Source: CAVSPO01 sp963730005
Lineage (GTDB): Bacteria > Actinomycetota > Actinomycetes > Propionibacteriales > Propionibacteriaceae
Direction of reading: 5' to 3'
DNA: 64,000 nt
Assembly (NCBI GenBank): GCA_963730005.1
Contig: CAVSPO010000017.1
Location: 33,910-97,909 of the forward strand
Part shown: piece after piece, positions 9,621 through 19,040 of the stretch
How the letters are laid out: every line of letters starts with the position of its first letter
Numbering within the stretch: position 1 is the stretch's first letter
Program-made: the position numbers and the translations under genes
Notes under the pieces: generated by a model
What the model was told of the DNA's origin: nothing
The model's database searches: none
What the model saw: the letters and a program-made list of their open reading frames with translations, nothing else

Positions 9621-10541
9621 GATTCGTCCTCCACATCAGCAATCGAAGAAGTCAGGTCCCCCACCGCGCGGAGGACCTCTCCCGCAGCCGCCACCAGCGC
9701 GGCCGGGAGACAATCAGGGGTCAAACCAGCCGTCCGCAACCCGGCCAACTCCGGCACCGGAACCACCCGACCGGCACCAATCAGGCGCCGGGTCATCGGG
9801 CCGGTCGAGGCGGTCACCGCCACGTGGCCAACGCTTCACCGCAGGCCCCAGCACCCCGGCCACCACCAGTCGGCCGGCCAGCATCCCGAGCGTGCCCTCC
9901 AGCCGCCGCACCCCCGGCACCGTGGCCACCGCGGTCACCACCACACACGACGCGCTCAGCACCAGCCCGGACAACCAGGAACCGCCGCCACCCAACAGGC
10001 TGGTCGGCTCCCAAGCGGCGTCCACCACCGTCAGCGACAGCGCGTGCCGGTCAGCGTGCGCAGGCAGGGGCACCTCCGCCGCGGAAGCGATCTGCGCGGC
10101 GTTGTGTTCGATCAGCACCTGACCGCGGGAGCCGCGCAGCCAGGCACCGTCCGCGCACACCCCCAGCTCGGCGTTCGCGGCCGCCACCAGCCCGCTGGAC
10201 AACAACGGCGCGCACTCCACCACCCGCGCCGGCGCAGCACTGGTCGCCAACGCCAACGCCAACGTCGTGGCACCGCTGCCGCCGTGCGAACCCAACACCG
10301 GCAACACCGGCCCGCCAGGTGACCACGACAGCGGACGCGGGCCGTCGCTGAACCGGCCGTCCCGGATCGCCCGCCAGGCGCGCTGCAACTCCGCAACCGT
10401 CACCCCAGACGCTGATGCGACCCCGACGGCGGGCTTCCTGGCAGGATCTCGTGCGGGGCCGACGCCGCCACCCTCCAGGCGCAGCAGAACCGGCCTGCCG
10501 CTGGCAGACGCGGCAAGCGAGCCGATCATGTGGTCGTCCAT
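9617..10541 (-). CDS. MinD/CpaE-like P-loop-type protein of the transfer operon, one frameshift
   Basis: The path starts at ATG 10541 (MDDHMIGSLAASASGRP), preceded by GCGGGAGGG. A deviant Walker A-like segment (GSHGGSGATTLALALA) sits near residue 85, followed by the secondary strand with VVECAPL. This is the pattern of ParA/MinD-like proteins in actinobacterial conjugative elements that lack the canonical lysine. The frame shifts near 9825: the text changes from GPAVKRWP to VAVTASTGPMTRRLIGAGRV and ends at 9617, overlapping the next gene by four bases. The C-terminal part VPVPELAGLRTAGLTPDCLP resembles the end of such proteins. Function in transfer is unknown. Confidence 0.65.
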
Positions 10542-10598
10542 GGCGATGCCCTCCCGCACACAACAAACGGGCCGGGTGCTCGTCCTGCTCACCACCGC

Positions 10599-11414
10599 TC
10601 AACCAACTTCCGCGAACGCGCAGGCATCACACCGGACGCTTTCCCTCAGTGCGATGACCCCGCGGCGCGCGTGCCGCCGAACCGTGCTCGCCCCGATCCC
10701 CAACAACCGGCCAGACTCCCGGGAAACCACCTCCGACATCAACCCGATCGTCCGGAACCCGCGGTCCTGATGGTGCTCGGCGACCGACAGCACCGTGTTG
10801 ATCAGCGTCACATTCGCGCCGGTCACCACGCCCGTCGCCTCCGCCTCGGCCAGCAGACCAGCCAGTTCCACCTCCGACTCTGGCCCCGACGTCCGCACCC
10901 CCCGATCGACATGGGGTCCGACCGCTTCGATGTCCTCGACAAGCCGGGTGTTCGCCCACGTCCGGTCGGAACGAGCCACATCAGCAGGCACATTGAAATC
11001 GGCGAACGTCGCAGTCCGGACCCGCCAGCAGATCGACGCGGCCACCGCATGATGAACCGACAACCGGAAGGACTTGGACTCCAACCACAAGTAGCTGGCC
11101 GCTACCCGATTCACATCGTCCGAGCCGCGCGAAGACAACAAAGGACGGATCTTCTGCACCACGCCAGGACTCACCAGCAGGCACAACAACGCCGCTGCCT
11201 CGTTGCTGTCCCCCGCATCGCAGTGGGCCAGCTCGGCCAAAGCGCGCAACACACCATTGCGGGCCTCTGCGGTACCTGTCTTCGTCGCCTGCACCACCTC
11301 CGCCCGGGTGGTGAGCCTTCCCAAGTCCGGGTGGGTGAGGTTCCACGACGGCAGTAGCGAATCGGCGCCATCGAGCAACGCATCGATGCCAAGAGCCTGC
11401 TGAAGGGTGATCAT
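10599..11414 (-). CDS. HTH-containing protein at the head of the transfer operon
   Basis: 271 residues from ATG 11414 (MITLQQALGIDALLDGADSL), which follows GGAAGGAC at suitable distance; an upstream GTG at 11444 is less likely. The C-terminus carries a sigma-like or Rep-like helix-turn-helix (SRESGRLLGIGASTVRRHAR). The rest is helical, with no recognised domain. It is the first gene of the minus-strand transfer run and faces away from the plus-strand cassette. A transcriptional regulator of transfer is the simplest reading. Confidence 0.6.
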   Translation of the reverse strand: MITLQQALGIDALLDGADSLLPSWNLTHPDLGRLTTRAEVVQATKTGTAEARNGVLRALAELAHCDAGDSNEAAALLCLLVSPGVVQKIRPLLSSRGSDDVNRVAASYLWLESKSFRLSVHHAVAASICWRVRTATFADFNVPADVARSDRTWANTRLVEDIEAVGPHVDRGVRTSGPESEVELAGLLAEAEATGVVTGANVTLINTVLSVAEHHQDRGFRTIGLMSEVVSRESGRLLGIGASTVRRHARRGVIALRESVRCDACAFAEVG

Positions 11415-11918
11415 GACCAGAGCTGTCCTTCCGTGAGAGTTCACGGACAGATAGTTGGCGTTTCACGTACTCATTGACGCTTTCCCACAACCCCAATTTC
11501 GGTTGTCCACAGCAGGAGCAACGTGGAGAAACGCCTAGTCACGCAGCGTCCCCCCAGAAGTCCAGAAACACCTGGAACCAGGCCAGCTGAAAGGCTTGCC
11601 AGCGGGTCCAGGTCACGGCAAATCGGTGACTGCGGCATCCCAAGAAGGCGTCCAGAACGAACGGGTCAGGACTGACCGCCGCGCAGAACAGAAATGCAGC
11701 CAGTCACGAGCAGCCACATCGACCAGCGAGACGGTGAAGGCGTCCGTCCCAAACGGCCATCAAGCCGCCCGCCGCGGCCTCGCGCGCTCATGCCCAGAGT
11801 CGGACGCTACCGTCGGGCGCATGCGCCCATCTGGTCAGGTAACCCCCTTGCCCCAGTTAGGCTACTTCGGTTACAGTTGCAGCAGTTAGAGACAGTCACA
11901 CCTGATAGGGGGGTGGGG
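11415..11918. other. divergent intergenic region between transfer operon and kinase cassette
   Basis: About 500 bases between divergently transcribed genes. I find no convincing coding frame. It must hold promoters for both directions. A purine-rich GGGGGGTGGGG lies directly before the ATG at 11919. I could not identify an attachment site or terminator here. Confidence 0.4.
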
Positions 11919-12363
11919 ATGTCGGAGTCACCCGACGACGCCATGGACGCGCTTCGGGACGCGCTTGACGGGTCATCCGACCCCGTACGAGTGAGCCTAG
12001 TCGATCCCGCGAAGCGTCGCCGAGAAACTGCTGGACCTCCTGGCGGCGGAGCACAATTCCGGGGCAATCGTTGTCCCCGTGAGGGAGTTTTGCACGACCA
12101 CCGAGTCAGCATCAATGCTCGGGATCTCTCGCGCGTCGCTCATGAAGCTCATCGAATCCGGAGAACTCGGGGCCATCAAAGTCGGAACGCATCACCGCGT
12201 GCCAGCCGACGAACTCCTCGCCTACCAAAGGGCTCGCCAAGTCAGTCGCGAGAGGGCATCCGAGAACCTGAGCGAGTTCTCCGCAAGGTCCGCGAGTTTC
12301 CAGAGCAACGTCACGTTCGGTACCGAGCGGTCGCGGTCACGACGAGTACGGCTCGATGAATGA
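11919..12363 (+). CDS. excisionase-type helix-turn-helix protein, antitoxin-like, one frameshift
   Basis: Reads MSESPDDAMDALRDALDGSS from ATG 11919, shifts by one base near 12025 (continuing LLDLLAAEHNSGAIVVPVRE), then gives a MerR/excisionase-type HTH (TTESASMLGISRASLMKLIE, SGELGAIKVGTHHRVPADEL). It ends VRLDE at TGA 12361. The domain is the DNA-binding half of many actinobacterial antitoxins paired with PIN toxins, and the next gene does contain a PIN domain. The stop codon overlaps the ribosome site of that gene, so the two are coupled. A role as repressor of the cassette or antitoxin for the PIN domain is inferred. Confidence 0.7.
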
Positions 12364-12373
12364 GGGGGCTTCG

Positions 12374-15040
12374 ATGGGCAAAGTTCGGGTGTATGAACTG
12401 GCAAGAGAACTCGGGGTTGAGAGCAGGGAAGTGCTCAAGGTCCTGAACGAGATGGGCGAATTCGTCCGTTCCGCGTCCTCGACGATCGAGCCTCCTCAGG
12501 CGAGACGAGTTGCAGCCCGGTTCACGACGCCGCCGCCGGACACCACGGGGGGCGTCTCACGTGGTGCCTTTGAGGCGTCCGTGGTTCCGCGAGTGCAGGC
12601 TTCGCCCAATCCGCCGCCGCACGGCAACACAACCAGCACCGTGCCCCGGAGGAGTTCGTCGCAGCAGGTCGCAGACTGTTCATCGACACGAACGTGTTCA
12701 TGGACACTGACAAGGACCGCGACGGCGGAGCTCAAAAGACTATTCGAGCGCTGCGCTACGTTGATTCTCTCCGAAGGGAATCAGGTAGTTGTTCCGACCA
12801 AGGTTGTGGACGAACTCAAAAACCAGAGCCAAATCGACCCAACTGGGCTCAGCGAGGACCGTGCCGCCGCCATCAAGAAGGCAGGGAATGCGCTTCGTCT
12901 TCCTCGCTGCCGCTGAGGACAAGGGCTTGATCCGCAAGGACCTAGGCGACGTCTCGAACCCGTACGCCGACGATCTGTTCGTCGAAGTGTTCAAACGCGC
13001 GGCGCACCGCTACGAGATGTGTCTGATCACGAACGACATCACGCTGCGTCTGCGGATAAGGCTGCTCGCCGCGGAGACCGACCGACGCCTCGTCACTGGA
13101 GTCCTCACGAAGGATGGACTGATCGAAGTGGACAGTGACCAAGCGCTGTACGAGCGGGGTGCGCGCAAGCTCGAACGGAAGACCCGTCACCTCGATGAGG
13201 GGAACGGGGACGGCAAGGATCAGAAGGAAGTCGCCTCGCTCACACCGCTGCTCGCCGCGTTCCAGGAGACCTTCCAAGTGAGCCCGGTCCGGGCAGCACT
13301 GGGGCCTCGAAGGGCAACGTCCCGCCCACCACACGCGGCAGGAACCGCCGCGAACCGCGCAAATCGCGCGTTCAGCCAAGCGCCGGTGATGCAGGCCCCC
13401 GATGTGATCCTCGAAGAGGTTCGGCGCCCCGAGGAGGGCGAGGAAGTGCGTTTCCTGTCCGCGAAAGGCGGCAGCGGTACTCTCACACTAGGACCGATGA
13501 TCGGTGAAGGCGGAGAGGGCCGCGTCTTCAGCGTCAAGGGCGACGAGCGCAGCGTAGTCAAAGTCTTCAACGCAACGCATCGCACCCATCACCGCCATGA
13601 GAAGCTCAAACTTCTGCTGTCCCGTGGTTTCGAACGAGAAGGCATCGGCTTCCCCACCAGCCTCATTTCGAACCTCGACGGCGAGTTCGTCGGGTACGCA
13701 ATGCCTCGCGCTTCCGGGAAGGAGCTTCAAGCCACAGTCATGCGTCCTGCGCGGTTCAGGCGGACCTATCCAAACTGGACGAAGGCCGACCTCGTCGATG
13801 TCTGCATCTCGTTCTTGGAGAAGGTCGCCTACCTGCACTCGTTGAACATCGTTCTCGGCGACATCAACCCCAAGAACGTCATGGTCGACGCGACCAAGGA
13901 CGTCTGGATCATCGACGCCGACTCCTGGCAGCTTGAGGGCTACCCCTGCCCGGTTGGGACGCCGATGTTCACGGCTCCCAGCATCACCGGGGACTACGCC
14001 GAGTCGCTGCGTACTGAGCAGGAGGAACTTTTCGCCGTCGCGACCATGCTGCTTCATGGTCCTCATCACCGGCCAGTTCCCCTACGCCCGCACGGGCTCG
14101 GACGGGGCGACATCGCCGCGCTGATCAAGGAGGGCAAGTTCGCCTTCCAGTTCGTGGCGTGTCCGATCGTGACCAGCCGGAAGGCAACTGGAAGTACATG
14201 TGGAGCCACCTACCCTTCCCCGTGAAGGCGATGTTCTGGCACACTTTCCACCGAGATGGCGACCGATACAACAAACGCCCCTACCGCGACGAGTGGCTCC
14301 AGGTGTTTCGCGACTACAAGCGGTGGTTCGGCAGCGACAATGACTTCGACCGGATGTCGCACGACGTGTATCCGACCCGATTCAGGAAAAAGGAGGCCGA
14401 AACCCCCGAGTACAACTGCGACGGTGCGGCACCTCGATGATCGGCGCTGGCGAGAAGAAACGCAGTCATACTGGACCCCAGACCTCTGCTACGACTGCCG
14501 ACAGAACACGTCGAGGTGCTCGGACTGCGGCAAGCCGAAGCCAGCTGACGCACTGCGCGACGGGCGGTGCTGGGAGTGCAATCGGAAACGCAACTATGCG
14601 CCATGCGATCAACTGCAGCAAGGAGACGCCCAGGCGCTACCTCGTCGATGGCCGCTGCTCGAACTGCCAACTCGTTCCATGCAAGGACTGCGGGAGTCCG
14701 ACCGCGAAAACGACGCTCACCTACGGGCGCTGCACGACCTGCTTGCGAGAAGGGCGAGGAGCTCGACCCCTCACGGCTGTGCGTCGGACTGTCGCCAGCC
14801 CTTCATCACGTTCGACCACGATCGAGTGGTTCAAGGACAAGGGACTTGATGATCCCGAAGTCCCACCCGGCGATCAAGAAGTCGTGCCCACCGAGACTAC
14901 GGCAACGAGGCCACCGACCCCCCGAATCCCACCACACGGCCACCGACACCTCGAGACCCACCACCACACCATCCAAGACCACGAGCGCGGCGCCCAAGAA
15001 GAGGTTCTGGGAGCGCTTCCTCGAATGGCTGAACATCTGA
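12374..15040 (+). CDS. IF2N-PIN-protein kinase-zinc ribbon fusion, several frameshifts
   Basis: One reading path of about 885 codons. From ATG 12374 (SD GAGGGGG), residues 1-48 match the IF-2 N-terminal module (MGKVRVYELARELGVESREV, GEFVRSASSTIE). A PIN nuclease-like domain follows: LFIDTNVFMDTD at about 12678, VVPTKVVDELKNQSQ, and the C-terminal acidic motif LITNDITLRLR at about 13020, spanning shifts near 12730 and 12895. The kinase has a G-loop IGEGGEGRVFSV (about 13500), lysine in SVVKVF, catalytic LGDINPKNVMV (about 13855) and the DFG-equivalent IIDADSW, the pattern of YegI-like kinases. After shifts near 14055, 14155 and 14430 come CxxC pairs (CYDCRQNTSRCSDCGKPKP, GRCSNCQLVPCKDCGSP) and a basic end, FWERFLEWLNI. 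The breaks may be assembly errors, since every domain motif is preserved. Confidence 0.7.
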
Positions 15041-15079
15041 CAGCCACTCGACTCTAACGCGAACCGAAAGGACAACGCA

Positions 15080-15763
15080 ATGGCACTCAATATCGGAGCC
15101 GACGACCTAGTCGAGAACCCGACTCCCCGAGTCCCGGTGTCACTCTGCATCGACACCAGCGGCTCGATGATGGGCGACAAGATCCGCGAACTCATCGAAG
15201 GCGTCAACCTCTTCTACGACGCGATCGACGAGGACGACGATGCGCACGACTCAGCTGAGGTGAGCATCGTTGCGTTCAACTCCGGCGCCGCCCTCATCCA
15301 AGACTTCGCAAGCATCGAGCGACTCGAGCCGTCGACGCCATCGATCGCCCACGCGGTGGTACGCCCTCGGGGAGGGCGTGAATCTCGCACTCGACACTCT
15401 TGGAGAAGCGCAAGTCGCTCGTACTCCGGAGCCGGCGTCCTCTACTACCAGCCTTGGCTCGTACTGATGACCGACGGCCAGCCGAATGGCGCCCCGCAGC
15501 GCTGGAGCGCGCGGTGCAGCGAGTGACCAAGCTCGTCGCTCAGAAGAAGCTCACCGTATTCCCCATCGGGATCGGCGGTGACGCTGACATGCACGTTCTG
15601 GCGCGGTTCAGCCCCGTACCGACCCCCACTGCGGCTGCAGGGGCTCAGCTTCAAGGAGTTCTTCGAGTGGCTGTCGAAGTCCGTGTCCCGAGTGTCCCGG
15701 TCGACACCCGGGCGACACCGTCAAGCTCGACCTAGAGGCTTCGCGGGCTGGGCGGAGCTGTAA
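15080..15763 (+). CDS. TerY-like von Willebrand A protein, several frameshifts
   Basis: Starts at ATG 15080 (SD GAAAGGAC). The metal-ion-dependent adhesion site is intact: DTSGSM near residue 25 and MTDGQPNG later. Conserved VWA text continues through at least three frame changes (near 15355, 15395 and 15500), including LVAQKKLTVFPIGIGGDADM and LSFKEFFEWLSKSVS. The most natural C-terminus ends FAGWAEL at TAA 15761, one base before the phosphatase start. TerY-type VWA proteins recur with a kinase and a PP2C phosphatase in the TerY-phosphorylation triads and in the YegI-YegK-YegL set of enterobacteria. Here the same trio is present in the same order. Confidence 0.75.
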
Positions 15764-16513
15764 GTGTTCAACGAGTTCCACTACCAAGTCCGGGGCCGAG
15801 GACACGCACAAGACGGCACCCGCGGACAGGACAGGACCGCCTACCTGTCACGTCGCGGCGTCCAGGTGCTCTGCCTTGCGGACGGCGCTGGCTCGGCGAC
15901 ACACTCCGAGTTCGGCGCCCAGGCGGTGGTGGAAGAGGGCTGCGCGATACTCGCGGAGAAGTTCGCGGACTTGGTCACGAGCCATGATGCCGAGCAGTCA
16001 CGTCGTGAGATTCTCGGACGTTTGCGTGGGCGGCTCGACCAGGTTGCGGCCAAGCTCGACTGCTCCTTGGCTGACCTTGCGTCGACTTTCCTCGCTGTCG
16101 CTGTGTCCGCCGATCGATTCATTGTCGTCCACATCGGGGACGGCGTCATCGGCTACATCAAGCATGGTGACGCGCGTGTCGTATCGGCACCGGACAACGA
16201 CGAGTTCGCGAACCAGACGACGTTCGTCACCTCTCCCAACGCGCCATCCGCCACGCGGCTCTCACGAGGGAGCTTGGACGGGGTCACGGGCTTCATACAG
16301 ATGAGCGATGGGGCGAGCGCGAGCCTCTACGACTACCGCGCCAAGACGCTGGCGCCCGCCTGCGCGAAGCTCATCGAATCTGTCGGAAGCGTACGGAATA
16401 CCCAGGCGAGAAATCCCGAATACAGGAAGCGCCTGCGAAGGCTCGTCGACACGCGCCTGCGTCAGGCCACGAAGGACGACTGCTCGATTGGGATCCTCGC
16501 GCGGCGGGCCTGA
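15764..16513 (+). CDS. PP2C-family protein serine/threonine phosphatase
   Basis: 249 residues, frame intact, GTG start directly after the VWA stop. PP2C motifs are all visible: LADGAGSA with the metal-binding aspartate near residue 40, STFLAVAV, the HIGDGVIGY strand, MSDGAS, and the final acidic motif KDDCSIGIL. It is shorter than eukaryotic-type PP2C and lacks regulatory domains, like TerY-triad phosphatases. It presumably reverses phosphorylation by the kinase encoded upstream; the VWA protein or SIR2 protein are candidate substrates. It is the only member of this cassette with no break in frame. Confidence 0.9.
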   Translation: MFNEFHYQVRGRGHAQDGTRGQDRTAYLSRRGVQVLCLADGAGSATHSEFGAQAVVEEGCAILAEKFADLVTSHDAEQSRREILGRLRGRLDQVAAKLDCSLADLASTFLAVAVSADRFIVVHIGDGVIGYIKHGDARVVSAPDNDEFANQTTFVTSPNAPSATRLSRGSLDGVTGFIQMSDGASASLYDYRAKTLAPACAKLIESVGSVRNTQARNPEYRKRLRRLVDTRLRQATKDDCSIGILARRA

Positions 16514-16516
16514 TCT

Positions 16517-18090
16517 TTGAACAAGCTTGACGGTACGCTGGGCGATAATGTCCGCGTGAGCGGTAGCCTTGGGACGAGACCCCCCTCAATTGTCCTTTGT
16601 GGAGCGGGAATCTCGGTTGCGCCTCCCGCTGCCGTACCGTCGTGGTGGGGCTTCAATCAAGCGGTACTTACCGAGTTGCGTCGGCGATTTCTCGGGGAGC
16701 ATTCGGCTCCGAAGCGTGCGGCTCCTGCGCTCGCACGGCTCTCGCTAGACGACCTCGACGTCGCCGAGTTCTCCCAGTTAGTGTCGAATTGCCTTCGCCG
16801 GGGGCACATGGTTCGAGGTTCTCTCCGTGCTTGATGGAGCAACCCCCAACATCAACCACAAGACTCTGGCCTCTTGGGCACGCGAGGGCTCGCTGCAGGC
16901 CGTGGTCACCACGAACTTCGACACGCTCACAGAGCGAGCACTCAGTCCGTTGCCGTGCCATTCCGCGCTTACGACGCGTTGGTCGATGAAGTGCCGCACT
17001 CGTCCGAGTCGTCATTCAAGGTCGTGAAGTTGCATGGCTCGGCGCCCCGTAGAGCCACCCTTGTTGACTTGGCTGCGCAGAAACGAAGGGGGCTGCCTCC
17101 GCAGTGGCAGGACTGGTTGGAGTGGAACTTCGCCTCATCGAGAGTCATCGTCGCGGGCTTCTCCGGCGCTGACCTTGCTCTTGGCGACGACTATCTTCGG
17201 CTGGAAAGGCGTCCTCATCCCGGACGCCCCACCTTTCGTGGCTAGTGAGGCCAGGGCAGAAGCCAGCCAGCGAAGCCGAAGCGGTCATGAGGCTGCTCGG
17301 TCGTCGTGGTGGGTTTGTCGAGGGGGTCCTACCCGATGCTTGGCCCTCCCTTGGTGCACCCGACGTCGCACGATCCACTAACGACGTACGTGTCGATGAT
17401 GCGGAGCCGGACGTGTCTGCTGCCATCGCGGCGTGGCTCAGCCATCCCATGGTTGACGCCGACACCTGTGGGTTGGCCATGACGCGACTGTTGGATGCGG
17501 CGGGGAATAAATCCGCGGCACAGTCCCTGCGCACATCCATTCTCACGCGCGTACGTCGCAGTCGCCTTCGTGTGGGTCTCAACGTGACGGGCGTCACCCG
17601 GGCCGCCCTTCAAATTGGTCAGTTGGCGGGCGACGAACCATTCGCGCGAGCGGAAAAGGCGGTCTACTGTCTCGGACTGGCCGCAAGGGCATTTGATGCC
17701 GTATTGCTGCACCTACCCAACGAAGCACGCGAGTTGGAGAGCCTGCGACTCGAATTGGCCCACAACAAGGCGACCATCCTGTCTAACATCGCTCGCTTCG
17801 AGATCTTGCGCGGGAGGCTTGGCGAGGCATCGAACGCCCTCCAGGAGGCCGCCCAGCACTCACAGGCGCTCAACGGCGTTCGACGATTGGATCACAACTC
17901 ATCGGAGATGGAACTCGCCGGTGCCATTGCCTACTTTTCCCACGACCAGAACCACGCCCGACTGTTGTGGGAAGATGCCCATGCGTTGGCTCTTCGTACG
18001 GGCAATGGCTATCGCGCCGAGTCCATCCGCGCGAACCTGGATCTGATGGATCGTGGCGCCGCCCTCCGCCTCCCCACCACTGCTGACTAA
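16517..18090 (+). CDS. SIR2-family protein with helical repeat C-terminus, frameshifted
   Basis: Likely start GTG 16556 or TTG 16517. The N-terminal SIR2/STALD-type NAD-binding fold shows SIVLCGAGISVAPPAAVPSWW, then (after a shift near 16815) VVTTNFDTLTERAL, then (shift near 16965) FKVVKLHGSAP and VIVAGFSGADLALGDDYL. After another shift near 17210 the frame stays open for about 280 residues (17245-18090) of alpha-helical, TPR-like sequence (for example LAHNKATILSNIARFEILRG, LGEASNALQEAAQHSQALNG). SIR2 proteins with such C-termini are NAD-depleting effectors in several anti-phage systems, and this gene closes a kinase/VWA/phosphatase cassette. The effector role is inferred. Confidence 0.7.
16527..16549 (+). 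promoter_or_regulatory. possible promoter before the SIR2 gene
   Basis: TTGACG (16527-16532) and GATAAT (16544-16549) lie just ahead of the GTG at 16556. The 11-base spacing is too short for a standard promoter, so only the GATAAT element, seven bases before the start, is suggestive. It could serve a leaderless transcript. Weak evidence. Confidence 0.25.
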
Positions 18091-18429
18091 CGAACAAGCC
18101 TTGGCGCGAGCGTGGCCCAGCTCACGAGAAGGGACAACAGACCGTTCGAGGCGTGTTCATCGACCGCAGGGCGAAGTGGCGCCCACTCCCCAAATACCGC
18201 TACGGATGCCGGTCAAGTAGTCCCCCCTCTCGCTGACCTCTGGGCCGCAGGGCCGGACGGTGCACCGGCCAAGGCGACCGAGTGAGCGCGAGTTGGAGGC
18301 AGCTGGACGAGTGCTGATCGGCGATCAGGCATCAGCAGCCCTCGGTCATGGCCGATCGTGTGGTCGTGATCGTCCGGGCTCTCCGGGCGTGTCCGTCCCG
18401 ATCGGGAGTTGACACCATCCCTTGCCGCG
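18091..18429. other. non-coding gap after the SIR2 gene
   Basis: About 340 bases between convergent genes. No open frame with actinobacterial codon use and no clear terminator hairpin was found. It marks the right border of the kinase cassette. Confidence 0.4.
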
Positions 18430-18810
18430 TCACCCAGATGCGTTCAAGTCGTCTTCGTAGACTTGGGCGGCCCATAGGATTTCGTCTTCGGTCACGAAAT
18501 CATCCTCAGGCAGGAGGTACGGACGAATGTATTCGGTCCCCTTGCGACACAGAACGTCATCGTGCCAGTCGTAGTTGAAGGTCGGATCGTACAAGCAAAC
18601 CCAATGTCTCGCTGCTGTAACGAGATCCAGTTGCCGCGGCACCTCCCGATCGCTGGGCTCATCGATTTCTACAGGCTCCAGAGTGGGCGGCTCATTCGCC
18701 GCCAAGTCCATCGCCTCGGGCGAGGGCCCACATCCCGTCACTCCGAGACCCAAACATGTCACCATCATTGCCAGCGAGGCCCGAGAGAGCAGCCCCAAGT
18801 TCCTCCACAT
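18430..18810 (-). CDS. small secreted lipoprotein
   Basis: 126 residues from ATG 18810. The N-terminus MWRNLGLLSRASLAMMVTCL leads to a lipobox GVTGC at about residue 27, so the mature protein would be lipid-anchored. The mature part is acidic, with two cysteines (WVCLYDP and VLCRKG) and no recognised domain. It is the first minus-strand gene after the plus-strand cassette and probably belongs to the element's envelope set with the Tad genes. Confidence 0.7.
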   Translation of the reverse strand: MWRNLGLLSRASLAMMVTCLGLGVTGCGPSPEAMDLAANEPPTLEPVEIDEPSDREVPRQLDLVTAARHWVCLYDPTFNYDWHDDVLCRKGTEYIRPYLLPEDDFVTEDEILWAAQVYEDDLNASG

Positions 18811-19040
18811 GACGGCCACGTTAGTAACGGAGTTGATCCAATAGGCCGTCTTTGACAAGTCTGGCTGCCGGTTCGAACTACCACGCGCGCTACGGTTGCG
18901 CAAAGCACGAGACCTGAGGGCCCACCGCCCATCTGCGCGGTCCGTACCGCTGTAACCGTCTTTGGGCCGGAGTCGTGATCGAGTGGCCAGCCAACGAAAT
19001 GTGCAGGGGCTCGGACGAGTTTGCCACTGATGGTTCACGG

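Noticed and set aside
11919..13200. A simple HTH-antitoxin/PIN-toxin pair
   Set aside because: The PIN text runs on, apart from frame breaks, into the kinase domain, and the VWA and PP2C partners follow; a plain pair does not explain the locus.
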